DNA of 64,000 bases from an uncultured Clostridia bacterium (GTDB taxonomy: Bacteria; Bacillota; Clostridia; Lachnospirales; Anaerotignaceae), in NCBI GenBank assembly GCA_944377425.1, contig CALWEX010000055.1, forward strand, positions 33,400 to 97,399, read 5' to 3'. The notes under the pieces were generated by a model. It worked only from the letters and a program-made list of their open reading frames with translations, ran no database searches and was not told the DNA's origin. Positions 19,090-28,803 of the stretch are shown here, one piece after another. Position numbers and translations under genes: made by a program. Every line of letters begins with the position of its first letter. Within the stretch, counting starts at the first letter, position 1.

Positions 19090-19752
19090 ATGAATATAAG
19101 CATATTTGATGTTACTGGTCCTGTTATGATAGGCCCTTCAAGTTCACATACTGCCGGAGCTGCAAAGCTTGGCAGAATAGCAAGGCTTATTGCCGAAAAG
19201 CCTTTTAAAAAAGTATCTTTCGGTCTGCATGGCTCTTTTGCAGATACCTATAAAGGTCACGGCACAGATATTGCACTTGTAGCTGGTGCACTTGGAATGT
19301 ATGAGTACGACGAAAGACTGTCACAGGCTTTTGAAATAGCCAAAAAAGAAGGCATTGAATACGAGTTTTATAAAACAGAACTTGACGACATGCACGAAAA
19401 CTCTGTAAAAATAACATTTACTTTTGACGACGGAACACAATGCAACGTTTGGGGCTCATCTATAGGTGGCGGACAAATAAAAATAGTTAGAATAAACGAG
19501 TTTGATACAGAATTTAATGCTACAGCCCCTACTCTTATAGTAAACCAATACGATAAAAAAGGCGTTATAAGCAATATTTCAAAAGTACTTTTCGACTGCA
19601 ACATTAATATAGCTGTCATGAAGCTCAGCAGAACAGCAAGAGGCAAAAACGCCTGCACTGTAATAGAAACTGACGGCAAAATACCAGAAAACGTAGTAAA
19701 TACACTAAGAGGAATAGAAAATATAATTAGCGTTCAGGCAATAAACGTGTGA
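19090..19752 (+). CDS. sdaAB: L-serine dehydratase, beta subunit
   Basis: With SdaAA it forms the iron-sulfur L-serine dehydratase that converts serine to pyruvate and ammonia. The 220-residue protein starts with FDVTGPVMIGPSSSHTAGA, the family signature (residues 6-24). It ends with an ACT domain (from about residue 146, TLIVNQYDKKGVISNISKVL), which may sense an amino acid. The ATG follows GGAGGT. sdaAA begins 15 bases later with its own ribosome site. Confidence 0.97.
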   Translation: MNISIFDVTGPVMIGPSSSHTAGAAKLGRIARLIAEKPFKKVSFGLHGSFADTYKGHGTDIALVAGALGMYEYDERLSQAFEIAKKEGIEYEFYKTELDDMHENSVKITFTFDDGTQCNVWGSSIGGGQIKIVRINEFDTEFNATAPTLIVNQYDKKGVISNISKVLFDCNINIAVMKLSRTARGKNACTVIETDGKIPENVVNTLRGIENIISVQAINV

Positions 19753-19767
19753 TTTAGGAGGTCATAT

Positions 19768-20643
19768 ATGAGTTACAACAGTATACAAGAGCTTTTTAAT
19801 TTAGCTGAAGAAAGAGATGTGCCTCTTTCACAGATAGTGCTTGAAACAGAATCAGTTTTAACAGAACGCTCTAATGAAGATATATATAATGAGATGGAGC
19901 GCAGATACGAAGTAATGAAAAGCTCAGCTAAAAACGCCCTTTTTGAGTCTAGAAAAACAGCTGGCGGACTTATTGAAGGCATAACCAAAACACATTACAG
20001 CTATACGCTTAAAGGCGATACTTTAAGCGGTGACTTTATTAATAAAGTAATGTCAAGAGCTCTTTCATGCAGTGAGGTAAATGCGTCAATGGGTAAAATA
20101 TGCGCTGCGCCTACAGCAGGTTCATGCGGAATAATACCAGCAGTTGTAATTTCTCTTGAAGAAGCATTAAACCTTCCTAAAAAAGATGTACTTGATGCCC
20201 TTCTCAGTGCTTCCGGAATAGGTGCTGTAATAACCAAAAATGCTACTGTTGCCGGAGCTGAAGGCGGATGTCAGGCCGAGTGCGGAGTAGCCGCAGCCAT
20301 GGCAGCCTGTGCGGCAGTACAGATGAAAGGCGGCACAAGACGCCAGTGCATTAATGCCGTATCAATAGCTTTAATGAATGTTATGGGCCTTGTTTGTGAC
20401 CCTGTAGCCGGACTTGTTCAGGTGCCATGTGCCCAAAGAAACGCATCTCAGGCTGTAAACGCAATAATAAGCGCAGATATGGCTTTAGCTGGCATGGAAA
20501 GCATTATTCCAGTTGACCAAATAATTGATGCCATGTATAAAGTAGGCAAAATGCTGCCTATGGAGCTTAAAGAAACAGCAAAAGGCGGTATTGCTCATAC
20601 ACCAGCAGGCAAGGAAATATTCAATAAAATATTTGGAAAATAA
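19768..20643 (+). CDS. sdaAA: L-serine dehydratase, alpha subunit (4Fe-4S)
   Basis: This 291-residue catalytic subunit carries the cysteines that hold the oxygen-sensitive cluster. The family's ligand candidates are C168 (EGGCQAECG), C210 (LVCDPVAG) and C221 (VPCAQRNA). SMGKICAAPTAGSCGIIPAV is another hallmark. Oxygen sensitivity fits an anaerobic host. Operon partner of sdaAB; a strong terminator follows. Confidence 0.97.
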   Translation: MSYNSIQELFNLAEERDVPLSQIVLETESVLTERSNEDIYNEMERRYEVMKSSAKNALFESRKTAGGLIEGITKTHYSYTLKGDTLSGDFINKVMSRALSCSEVNASMGKICAAPTAGSCGIIPAVVISLEEALNLPKKDVLDALLSASGIGAVITKNATVAGAEGGCQAECGVAAAMAACAAVQMKGGTRRQCINAVSIALMNVMGLVCDPVAGLVQVPCAQRNASQAVNAIISADMALAGMESIIPVDQIIDAMYKVGKMLPMELKETAKGGIAHTPAGKEIFNKIFGK

Positions 20644-20657
20644 AATATATAAAAATT

Positions 20658-20685
20658 AAAGGCCGTAAATTCGGCCTTTTTTTAT
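20658..20685 (+). terminator. Terminator after sdaAA
   Basis: AAAGGCCG / CGGCCTTT stem with 6-base loop, then a T run. Confidence 0.92.
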
Positions 20686-20764
20686 TTAAACTCGTTATCA
20701 GGTTATTATAATTATTTTTTGTTAGTCTGTTTTAAAAACCAACACCGAACATCGTATAGCCTTA

Positions 20765-21259
20765 TTATTCCTTAACTAATTCAGGTGCTTTAACAGCATT
20801 CCTTTCAAAAACTAATCTAAAAAGAAGTCTTACAAAAGGCCCTGCAAAAAATATCTGCCAGAAAAAAGCCATAGGAAAATTCATTGCTATTGTTTGAAAC
20901 CAAGTACCAACAAATCCACTTTCAGCAATATTTTTAAATAAAAAAGTTGCTATAAGGCTCATTGAAGGACACATAATACATACTATCATTGAAGAAATAG
21001 CAAGTATTATAAAAATAGGCTTATCTACCCCTGGTGTTACAATACGCATAGCCAGCATATGAGCAAGTTTGTCTACCACTAAAAGCTCCAGTACAAATGC
21101 TACAGGCCACATAATTTTTAATTCACCAAAAGCCATAATAAATACTTGGTTCGTCATACCGCCAATATTAAGAGAAATGTTATAACAAATCATGGCGTAA
21201 ACCATTACAAAGGCCATAACGGCTGTAAAAACGATATTTTGAAATCTTGTTTTAGGCAT
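20765..21259 (-). CDS. DUF2798-type four-helix membrane protein
   Basis: The 164-residue protein begins MPKTRFQNIVFTAVMAFVMVYAMICYNISL and contains two similar two-helix halves, each with an F-x-x-x-x-M-x-x-x-M pattern, as in DUF2798 proteins. Four membrane segments are evident (about residues 9-28, 49-64, 82-107 and 127-150). The ATG follows AAAGGAG. It is a single gene facing sdaAA. The family has no established function. Confidence 0.78.
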   Translation of the reverse strand: MPKTRFQNIVFTAVMAFVMVYAMICYNISLNIGGMTNQVFIMAFGELKIMWPVAFVLELLVVDKLAHMLAMRIVTPGVDKPIFIILAISSMIVCIMCPSMSLIATFLFKNIAESGFVGTWFQTIAMNFPMAFFWQIFFAGPFVRLLFRLVFERNAVKAPELVKE

Positions 21260-21540
21260 AATAGAATCTCCTTTACATTAATAACTGAGCAAAATCATTA
21301 TGTGTTGTTCGTCATTATAATAAATGTTCGTTTCCAATTAATACCAAAGATTCCGCAATATTTAATTTACTATAAAATTTTACCAGAATAAAATGATTTA
21401 TGTAATAGTTACAAATTCCGTTTTTTTATATAAAACACCAAATAAAAATAATCATTTTTAAGTATATATTGTATTTTTTAATTTGTTTTATAGTATAAAA
21501 TAACCAAATAAGCTTATTAAATGAATCAAAACCACCTGTT

Positions 21541-22035
21541 GAACGAGTGATTTGAACATCCACTACAAGTGGCTATCTCATGTGTTGGCACTCTTAAGAG
21601 TGCTAACACAGCCTTACAATCACACTATTATCTCTGCGACCCCCTAATCGTGTGGGCTATTTTATTTGCACTTTTTCTTCGGCATAACCGTAAACGAGTA
21701 AATGTATTCTTTCAGACTGATTTGTTCATTCATTATATCTTCTTGTAATTGATTATTGATATACTCTCTAATTGCAGTTTCATATTTTCCTACTGTATCT
21801 ATATAGTATCCTCTGAACCAGAAATGTCTATTTCTATACTTATATTTCAAATTGGCATATCTTTCAATATCATAAGACTGCTTTTAATTTTCCATATATT
21901 TCTTGTCTGCGGTATTTAGGTGAAAAAACTATATGATATTTGCATCTCCATTTTAAATGTAATAAACTTTTAATGTCTTTCATGACAGAAAACTCCTATG
22001 CTTGTATTTGTGGTTTAGCATAGGAGGTTTTTCTA
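21541..22035 (-). mobile_element. IS200/IS605-family remnant with subterminal palindromes
   Basis: A decayed transposase (21662-21983) is flanked by two palindromes. One is 30 bases (21581-21610) with 15-base arms and one mismatch. The other is an imperfect hairpin at 21989-22031 (AAAACTCCTATGCT against AGCATAGGAGgTTTT). IS200/IS605 ends are recognised as such hairpins. The exact ends were not determined. Confidence 0.7.
21662..21983 (-). pseudogene. Transposase TnpA (Y1/HUH type) with internal deletion
   Basis: The minus strand from 21983 reads MKDIKSLLHLKWRCKYHIVF and then SPKYRRQEIYGKLK, the N-terminus of IS200-type TnpA. The frame then breaks, and the sequence resumes as RYANLKYKYRNRHFWFRGYY and VDTVGK-like text running to 21662. 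The middle of the family, with the His-x-His motif, is missing, so at least about 60 codons are deleted. The reading frame from 21850 encodes only the C-terminal tail with the catalytic-Tyr region. It cannot be active. Confidence 0.85.
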
Positions 22036-22111
22036 TTTACTAAAGTTATTTTTTATCCTCCAGTTTAACTTTTTTTGGGGGGATGTATTATGCCTATTCA
22101 GCGGCCAAGCT

Positions 22112-22158
22112 AAAAACACACCGTATGGCTTTTAAAAATCTGTACGGTGTGTTTTTTT
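22112..22158. terminator. Bidirectional terminator next to the SLH protein gene
   Basis: AAAAACACACCGTA (22112-22125) and TACGGTGTGTTTTT (22143-22156) form a 14-bp stem with T/A runs on both sides. It lies 24 bases past the SLH gene stop. Confidence 0.88.
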
Positions 22159-22181
22159 ATGTTCTTACATATACTTAAATA

Positions 22182-25100
22182 TCATTTTATATTTTTCACA
22201 AAGTTCATAAGCATGGTTGCAACTTGCGCTCTTGTAGAATCTTCAAAAGCATCCAATGTATTTTCACTTGTTCCGTTAATAATTTCCATACCAGCTGCCC
22301 AGCGCATAGCCTCAAGTGCATAATCACTTATTTTGTTGGAATCCACAAACTTACCTAAGTTACCTTTTGCAGAAGTATCATATCCCTTTTCCTTTGCATA
22401 ACGGTAAAGCATAGATGCCATTTGTTCTCTAGTAAGAGGATCATTTCCGCCAAAAACAGCATTTCCATATCCATATACAATATTTTTTGAAACTGCCCAG
22501 TCTGCTGCTTTTTCATACCAAACACCTGGTTTTACATCGGAAAATCCTGAACTAAAGTCAACTTCTGGGCTGCCCTCCAAATTCCAAAGCATGGTAACCA
22601 TCATGGCACGTGTTAAAGTGTCATCAGGTGCAAAAATATTTTCATCTATACCATACATAATGCCATTTTCAATACAAAAATGAATTCCGTCATGATACCA
22701 TTTTTCCTTATCCAAATCTAAATACGGATCCATAACACATGTTTCATCACGAGGACATTCATCTGAAACCGTTTCTTCTTCTGCTGCTGTTTCATCTTCT
22801 TCCGCATCTTCTTCTTTTATAAAGTCAACGGATATAGTTACACTTCCATTTGGCTGTTCAAAAGTATATGTACCGTCTTTATTATCTGTCAAATCAATTT
22901 TGTTGCCGTTACGGTCTGTAACTGTAATGTTTCCAACTACATATCCATCATCTGCATTTGGAGTTATAGTTACTTTGCTTCCTACTTCTGGATAATTTGT
23001 ATTTATTGAAACACTGCCATGCTCGTTTTCTTCTATAAATGGATAATATGTTTCACTTTCACTTCCGCCACCAGAAGAACCTCCCGAAGGCTTGTCAGGC
23101 TGCGTATCATACCCTATAGCATAAGTAGAAAACTTCATGGCATAGATATGAATAAGATTATTTGCTTTATCTAAATAAAATGTGCCATCTTCAAATGCAT
23201 TTAACGGTTTTAATGTTAATTCTTTAAAAGCTTCCGCACCATCATGGTAACGGTAAACAGTTATATTATATTTATCCGTAAAATCAAAAGGAACAATTAT
23301 TTCCAATACTTTTGTATTGTTAGTACCAAAATTTTCTTCTGGTACATCATCTACAACTTTTATCAGCTGTAAATCAATATATTCCAAAGTTTTTCCTTCT
23401 GCTTGATTTTTAATTGCTGTCTGCTCCTGCTTAAGCGCAACATCTGCATCAGTACTATTTGTGACATCTTCTTTTTCTTCTACTTTCAAAATAACAACAA
23501 CTTTTTCTGTTTCGTCTCCATCTTGTGCTATTTCATCTAAACCGCCAACTGTTGCTGGAAAACTGCCTGCTGTAGTATTATCTACCACAGAATTCTTTTC
23601 CCCCTTTGGCATAGTAATATTTTGTTCTGTTAAGTCATCACCATCTACTTCAATTAAAATTGTAACTGTCTGCTCCCCAATGTTCACAACCAGATTATAT
23701 ACACCATCTGGTACTCCAACAAAAGAATAACTGCCTGTACCATTAGAAACTGTAATTTCTTGTGATATTTTCACTTTTCCATTTTGATAGATAGAAATCG
23801 TTCCAGTCCCATCTTCACCTTTTATAACTCCTGAAACAGAATACTCCTCCTGCTGAATAACAGAAACAGCTTCTCGCCAGTAAATAAGCGTACCAATTGT
23901 ATCTCCATTTTCTACATAAGGTTCAAAAATTGCATCTTTACTGAATTTTCTGCTTCCCCCCAATAAAGCATTTACAGCTGACTTTGCATCTTCCTCTGTA
24001 GATACAGATGATACATAGTAAATACCTTTATTATTGCTTGTTTCAGAACCTGTTTCTTCAATACCAATAAATGTACCTCCGTTTAGTATTATATCAGTCT
24101 GCTGTGGCATATATAACTGCAAAAATCCAAAAGTACCGTTTTCAATCGTAAGTCCACCGCTTTGATAACTTATAGTTCCATTTAAAGTTCCATTTCCGGT
24201 AATAGTAAGTTTTCCTATTGAATCATCAGCCTTAGATGAAATGGTAAGATTTCCATTTACTTTATGACCGTTTAAATCCAATGTAATATCTTTTGTACTG
24301 TCATCAAACACACCTGTTTGTTGCAAATCGGTATAATCCTCCAGTACTTTAATTATACTTCCAGAAGGTGCCTGTTCAAATGCCATTTGCAAAGTTGGGT
24401 AATATGTTACTGTTCCATTAGGCGCTGTTGATTCTAGTACATTCTTTGCCCAATAAGCATACAGTGTTATGTCTTTATCAAACCATACTTCATCACCAGG
24501 CAGATATGAATCAGTTTCAGTCTGCCACTTAATGAAAGTATATCCTTCTTTTTTCATGCCTTCCGCAGAAGCAATGGTAAAATATTTTCCTGTTGTGTCA
24601 GTTTCTGTTTGTGCTTCCGGCACACCAGTTACTCCGTCTCCATTTCCGTTATATGTAACTGTAATGGAGTTTGTTGTAGAAAAATCCAGCTCTGCAATAT
24701 CAGCTCCTTCAGCATCTTCCTTGACCTGCAAAGTATACTGTGTATTTATTGCTAAATCGCTAATAGTAAATGTTCCATTTTCATCTACTAAGGCTTTATT
24801 CCAAGTATAACCATTGTCAATGCTGTAAACTAAGTTATCTGTATTTTCTGCTTTGACTGCCACATTTACAGAAGTTACATTGGCCTCAATAATTTCAATT
24901 TCAGGAGCAGGAATTGCTTTTATAATTTTTATATAGTCATAATTGCAATATCCCCAATCAAATGGTTCATACTCAACTTCTTGCTGCGTATATGCGTTTC
25001 TTGCAATAATTTTGCAATTATTATAGTTACTTGTATCCGGCGCCGTTGTAGAGGCATATTTTTTATCTGGGGAAGTTAATTTTGAGCCGCCTTCTAAAAT

Positions 25101-25802
25101 TACTGTTCCGCCATTAACCTTAAAATAACGAGGGGGCAATCCCTGTTCAGAATTATAAGATGTATCTATGTATACACCATACCCCTTAGTAGTGCCCTCT
25201 CCGTTTAGATAAACTGTTCCGCTGTTTACTACAAGCCCTGCGTCACCTTCTGTAAAGTTTGTTGCAAATCCACAGCCATAGGCATCTCCGCCTAACAAAG
25301 ATACCCCTACTGAATAAACATCCAGACTGCCGGAACCTTCTATTGTAACTACACCAGTTGCAAAAATGCCGTCACTATAGATAATATTAGAATCAACATA
25401 ATAATTATCAAACTTAATTGTGTTTTCTCCTACCAAATTGATGTTTAAATCACCGGTAGAAAAAATTACAGCACTGTGATATAAATCTGTATAGCCTGTG
25501 GTTAAATATGCATTATTTAACGTCAAAGTGTTGCTTTGTACATCATAGCTAACACCTTTTACTGCCGTTTCAGCATTTTCCGGTGTAATTTCTTCGCCAT
25601 TTACCCACAAATCTATATTCATAGTTGCTGGTGTTGTGAAATTTAAATCTTTGCTTTTTTGTGTTAACTCTATACTATTTTGGGATACTGTGCTTACTGA
25701 CTCAGTATATTTCTCATTCAGCGTTTCAGCCACCACCTGCAGCGGAAACATAGTTGCGCACATAACAAGAGATAGTATTATGCTGATTACCCTGCTTTTC
25801 AT
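22182..25802 (-). CDS. S-layer-homology surface protein with beta-helix-like and InlB-type repeats
   Basis: A 1206-residue exported protein. Residues 1-25 are a signal peptide (hydrophobic core, then VVAE). The next part is rich in Asn-Gly turns (NLVGENTIKF, VTIEGSGSLDVYSVGVS), suggesting a beta-helix. An InlB-type (Flg_new) repeat follows near residues 380-455 (VTYNGNGDGVTG, GYTFIKWQTE, ITLYAYWAKN). A Gly/Ser linker lies near 905. Three SLH modules end the protein (about 1010-1206: YLDLDKEKWYHDGIHFCIENG, FSDVKPGVWYEKAADWAVS, FVDSNKISDYALEAMRWAAG). SLH modules bind pyruvylated wall polymers, so it is anchored to the cell wall. Its ligand is unknown. Confidence 0.88.
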   Translation of the reverse strand: MKSRVISIILSLVMCATMFPLQVVAETLNEKYTESVSTVSQNSIELTQKSKDLNFTTPATMNIDLWVNGEEITPENAETAVKGVSYDVQSNTLTLNNAYLTTGYTDLYHSAVIFSTGDLNINLVGENTIKFDNYYVDSNIIYSDGIFATGVVTIEGSGSLDVYSVGVSLLGGDAYGCGFATNFTEGDAGLVVNSGTVYLNGEGTTKGYGVYIDTSYNSEQGLPPRYFKVNGGTVILEGGSKLTSPDKKYASTTAPDTSNYNNCKIIARNAYTQQEVEYEPFDWGYCNYDYIKIIKAIPAPEIEIIEANVTSVNVAVKAENTDNLVYSIDNGYTWNKALVDENGTFTISDLAINTQYTLQVKEDAEGADIAELDFSTTNSITVTYNGNGDGVTGVPEAQTETDTTGKYFTIASAEGMKKEGYTFIKWQTETDSYLPGDEVWFDKDITLYAYWAKNVLESTAPNGTVTYYPTLQMAFEQAPSGSIIKVLEDYTDLQQTGVFDDSTKDITLDLNGHKVNGNLTISSKADDSIGKLTITGNGTLNGTISYQSGGLTIENGTFGFLQLYMPQQTDIILNGGTFIGIEETGSETSNNKGIYYVSSVSTEEDAKSAVNALLGGSRKFSKDAIFEPYVENGDTIGTLIYWREAVSVIQQEEYSVSGVIKGEDGTGTISIYQNGKVKISQEITVSNGTGSYSFVGVPDGVYNLVVNIGEQTVTILIEVDGDDLTEQNITMPKGEKNSVVDNTTAGSFPATVGGLDEIAQDGDETEKVVVILKVEEKEDVTNSTDADVALKQEQTAIKNQAEGKTLEYIDLQLIKVVDDVPEENFGTNNTKVLEIIVPFDFTDKYNITVYRYHDGAEAFKELTLKPLNAFEDGTFYLDKANNLIHIYAMKFSTYAIGYDTQPDKPSGGSSGGGSESETYYPFIEENEHGSVSINTNYPEVGSKVTITPNADDGYVVGNITVTDRNGNKIDLTDNKDGTYTFEQPNGSVTISVDFIKEEDAEEDETAAEEETVSDECPRDETCVMDPYLDLDKEKWYHDGIHFCIENGIMYGIDENIFAPDDTLTRAMMVTMLWNLEGSPEVDFSSGFSDVKPGVWYEKAADWAVSKNIVYGYGNAVFGGNDPLTREQMASMLYRYAKEKGYDTSAKGNLGKFVDSNKISDYALEAMRWAAGMEIINGTSENTLDAFEDSTRAQVATMLMNFVKNIK

Positions 25803-26194
25803 TCAAGTCTACTCCCTTCTTAATTATAATATAATTACATAACCTAATTAAAAAATCCCCCCTCCACAATTTAGCATTTTTTTATAATTCAATAAAATAT
25901 TATAACATTATAAAGAATTGAGTAATTAAACTTCTCGAAATACTCATTTTATCTTTCGAAATTGACAAACCACATTATTATCAGTATTTTAATTAAACAC
26001 AGTATGTAAAAAGTTATTAAAAGCAGGTTGAAATATAAATTTATAGCAGATAACAAAAATACTACACTTAAATCTTAAAAATAGTATTAAACCATTAACT
26101 TTTACTGTAAATTGTGGCATATTGCAATTAGAATTTGCTTTTTCTTAGATTAGAAACAGAAAATACCAAACAAATTTTCATTATAGGCAGAATG
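25803..26194. other. AT-rich gap upstream of the SLH gene
   Basis: No gene is supported on either strand. AAGGGAG before 25802 is the ribosome site, and TATAAT-like text at about 25824-25829 on the minus strand is the only promoter hint. Confidence 0.45.
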
Positions 26195-26251
26195 TATAAA
26201 ATGCCCATTTTATCAATATTGTTAATATACTGGTACAATGGGCATTTTATA
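26195..26251. repeat. Perfect 15-bp inverted repeat with 27-base loop
   Basis: TATAAAATGCCCATT (26195-26209) is exactly repeated in reverse complement at 26237-26251. It lies 267 bases past the LytTR regulator stop. It may be a distant terminator (AT-rich ends on both sides) or a trace of a small mobile element. Confidence 0.8.
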
Positions 26252-26517
26252 AGTTCTCCGCCTAATTCAAATTTGAACTGCAAATATTTTTATATAAAAC
26301 AATAAATTTTACATTTTGAATTTTAAGTATGCATCAGTTTTTAATGCGTTAGAACTTTTATGGGTATTCCAAAAATTTCCAATAATAATCCAAATCAAAA
26401 ACTCTACTAAGCATTAATATTCACTAAAATCTATCAAATTGAATTTTGTTTAAATTGTATAGGCATAAAAAATATCAGATTACTGAAATGTTAGTTCTAT
26501 GCTTATCATGTTTATCA

Positions 26518-27231
26518 TTAAACTCGTTCTTTACAAAAGAAACGATAGTATTCATCTGCAATAGCCTTACGCTGCCTTATACGGATAGGTACTATTGTAC
26601 CATCTTTTAATATAAAATCTTCCTCAACATCTGCAATATATCTCATATTTACTAAAAAACTTTGGTGGCACCTTAAAAAACGCTGATCAAGCATATTTTC
26701 TAAATTACTAAGTTTTTCTCTGCTTGTAAGCACATCTCCGTCAGAAAGATGGATATATACATTATGATTTTGGCTTTCAATATACACAATTTCATCTAAA
26801 AACAAATATCTCTTTCTGCGCTCACACTGAATACAAACTCTTGGTCTGACATAATGTTTTAAAAGACGATATAAAACATCTTTAAGCTTATCTTTCTTTA
26901 CAGGTTTAAGCAAATAGCCAAAAGCATTTACATCATAGCTTTCAAGAGCAAAGTCAGGAGATGCTGTTAAAAATACTATTGGTGTATTTATATCATTTTC
27001 CCTTATCTTTCGTGCTGTTTCCATTCCATTTATTCCATCCATGTAAATGTCAAGAATAACCAAATCAAATTCAGACAAGTTTTCTTCCATATCCATAAGG
27101 AGAGCTTCTCCTTCTTCATATTGGGTAATATTAAATTCCCATTTTTGTTCTTCATTTTGAATAGAAGTTAACAAAGACTGTATCATATTTCGCTCATTAT
27201 ATAAATCATCACAAATGGCAATACGAATCAC
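26518..27231 (-). CDS. LytTR-family response regulator
   Basis: AgrA/LytR-type regulator of 237 residues: an N-terminal receiver (IRIAICDDLYNER, phospho-Asp in LVILDIYMDGING, Lys in GYLLKPVKKDK) and a C-terminal LytTR DNA-binding domain (KRYLFLDEIVYIESQNHNVY, RCHQSFLVNMRYI). The GTG at 27231 is chosen because GGAGGG lies six bases upstream; an ATG 16 codons earlier has no such site. No kinase adjoins it. Decayed copies of the same regulator lie next to two AgrC-like kinases at 51-54 kb, so it may be their remaining partner (inference). Confidence 0.92.
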   Translation of the reverse strand: MIRIAICDDLYNERNMIQSLLTSIQNEEQKWEFNITQYEEGEALLMDMEENLSEFDLVILDIYMDGINGMETARKIRENDINTPIVFLTASPDFALESYDVNAFGYLLKPVKKDKLKDVLYRLLKHYVRPRVCIQCERRKRYLFLDEIVYIESQNHNVYIHLSDGDVLTSREKLSNLENMLDQRFLRCHQSFLVNMRYIADVEEDFILKDGTIVPIRIRQRKAIADEYYRFFCKERV

Positions 27232-27648
27232 TGCTATCCCTCCATCATAATTACTGTGGAAAATACTTAGCTTTATCATATGCTATTAATTAAAAATACA
27301 TAGTTTTACCACTATAATTATGAAATTTATATTTTACATACTTATTTTTTATATGATAATATCTAAAATTGTTCAGTTTAAAATAAATAACAACACTTTT
27401 AATAAATATTATTTACAAACAAATACATAAACATAATAATTATATCATATTTATTAAATTATATACAACATTTCACACGACGCATATAATTACCATTACT
27501 AAGTATAAAATTAAAACATTTGATTATCCAAAATACAAATCAAACAATTCCTACCCAGAATATAATATCTTTTTAAAACAAAACCTAAATTATTATAAAA
27601 ATTCATTGATTAACATATCCAAAAGTAGATATAATAAAAACGACATAT
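27232..27648. other. AT-rich gap between the LytTR gene and the HD-GYP remnant
   Basis: Nothing recognisable. The two flanking genes are divergent, so promoters for both should be here, but the sequence is too AT-rich to pick one. Confidence 0.4.
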
Positions 27649-28545
27649 TTTAACACAGCTAGGGAGCACTTTACGGAAAAACCACTTATTGATTTGCCTA
27701 AAATTGTTATTGATGTACTTGGTAGAATGGGCAAAAGCTAATTGGCCATTGTGAAAGGATAACTTATATGACCATGCTTTATGCCCAGCGCTGCGGTAAA
27801 TTTACAAACGAAGAAATCTGTAAATTAACTTGGACTGCGTTGTTTCACGATATCGGTCTGCTGCATAATATAGAGCATACTCCTTGGGATGATTCAGAAT
27901 CAGAAAACAAATTTTCCCATTCAGAATACGGGTACTTATTTTTAAAGAAATTCATTCCATATCTGGAATATGCAGTCATTGTACGTTATCACCATGCGCC
28001 ACGGCATGTTATAGACGAAACTGACGAGCTTTCTTCTGATTTAAAACAAATAGTTCGTGTAATAAAAACAATCGACCAAATAGACCTTTCCTTTAAGTAT
28101 TTTAGAATCCCAAGGCAAACTTGATAACAATGATTGGCAAATCATGAAATCCCACGTAACCATTACAGAAGAAATATTAAAAAACAGAGTAAACAAAGAT
28201 ATTTTGGAAATTGCCATTAGACATCACGAAACATTAGACGGCACAGGTTATCCAAAACAGTTGACTGGTGAATTTATAACAAAAACCCAAAGAATTACTA
28301 CAATCACTGTTATCATAAGCGCTTTATCCGAAGAACGCAGTTACAAACAGCCTTTTTCCAACGAAAAAATACTTAGTATATTAAAAGAAATGGGCAAAAA
28401 CAATAAAATCTGCAGTGACATTTTAAATACAGTGGAACAAAACTATGATGTCATTATTCAAACAGCAAAATCAGTCAACAGAGAAGCAGTAGAGATATAC
28501 GACAAAATTATGCATGATTATAAACTGGCCTGTAAACTAATCTGA
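27649..28545 (+). pseudogene. HD-GYP domain phosphodiesterase, broken by two frameshifts
   Basis: HD-GYP proteins hydrolyse cyclic di-GMP. Three frame segments join into one domain. The first, from 27649, reads FNTAREHFTEKPLIDLPKIV and then IDVLGRMGKS. The second, after a shift near 27735, reads LIGHCERITYMTMLYAQRCG onward and holds the HD motif ALFHDIGLLHN and RYHHAPRH. The third, after a shift near 28100, reads LESQGKLDNNDWQIMKSHVT onward and holds HHETLDGTGYPKQL, the full GYP motif. The two shifts compensate. No start codon is clear for the first segment. As written, no intact enzyme can be made. Confidence 0.85.
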
Positions 28546-28765
28546 TTTTATTTTCTTCATTTATTTTATTATAATTGAAAAATAAATTCATATTATAATC
28601 CAAAAGCAAAAACTATTCTTATGGAAAATCTGCTTTGATATGCAGTATTATTTTCATGCCTTTAAATGAATAGCTATGTGTATTTATAAAAAAGCATAAT
28701 TTAATTTTAAAAAACACAAAAAATGAGTCCCTTGGGTTTTATATTACAATAATTTATTTTATCAC

Positions 28766-28802
28766 ATAAAAAACCAGACATTACAATCAGTCTGGCTTTT
28801 TG
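28766..28802 (-). terminator. Terminator of the type IV pilus operon
   Basis: On the minus strand AAAGCCAGAC and GTCTGGTTTTTT arms flank a 10-base loop, starting right after the pilO stop. Confidence 0.88.
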
Positions 28803-28803
28803 T

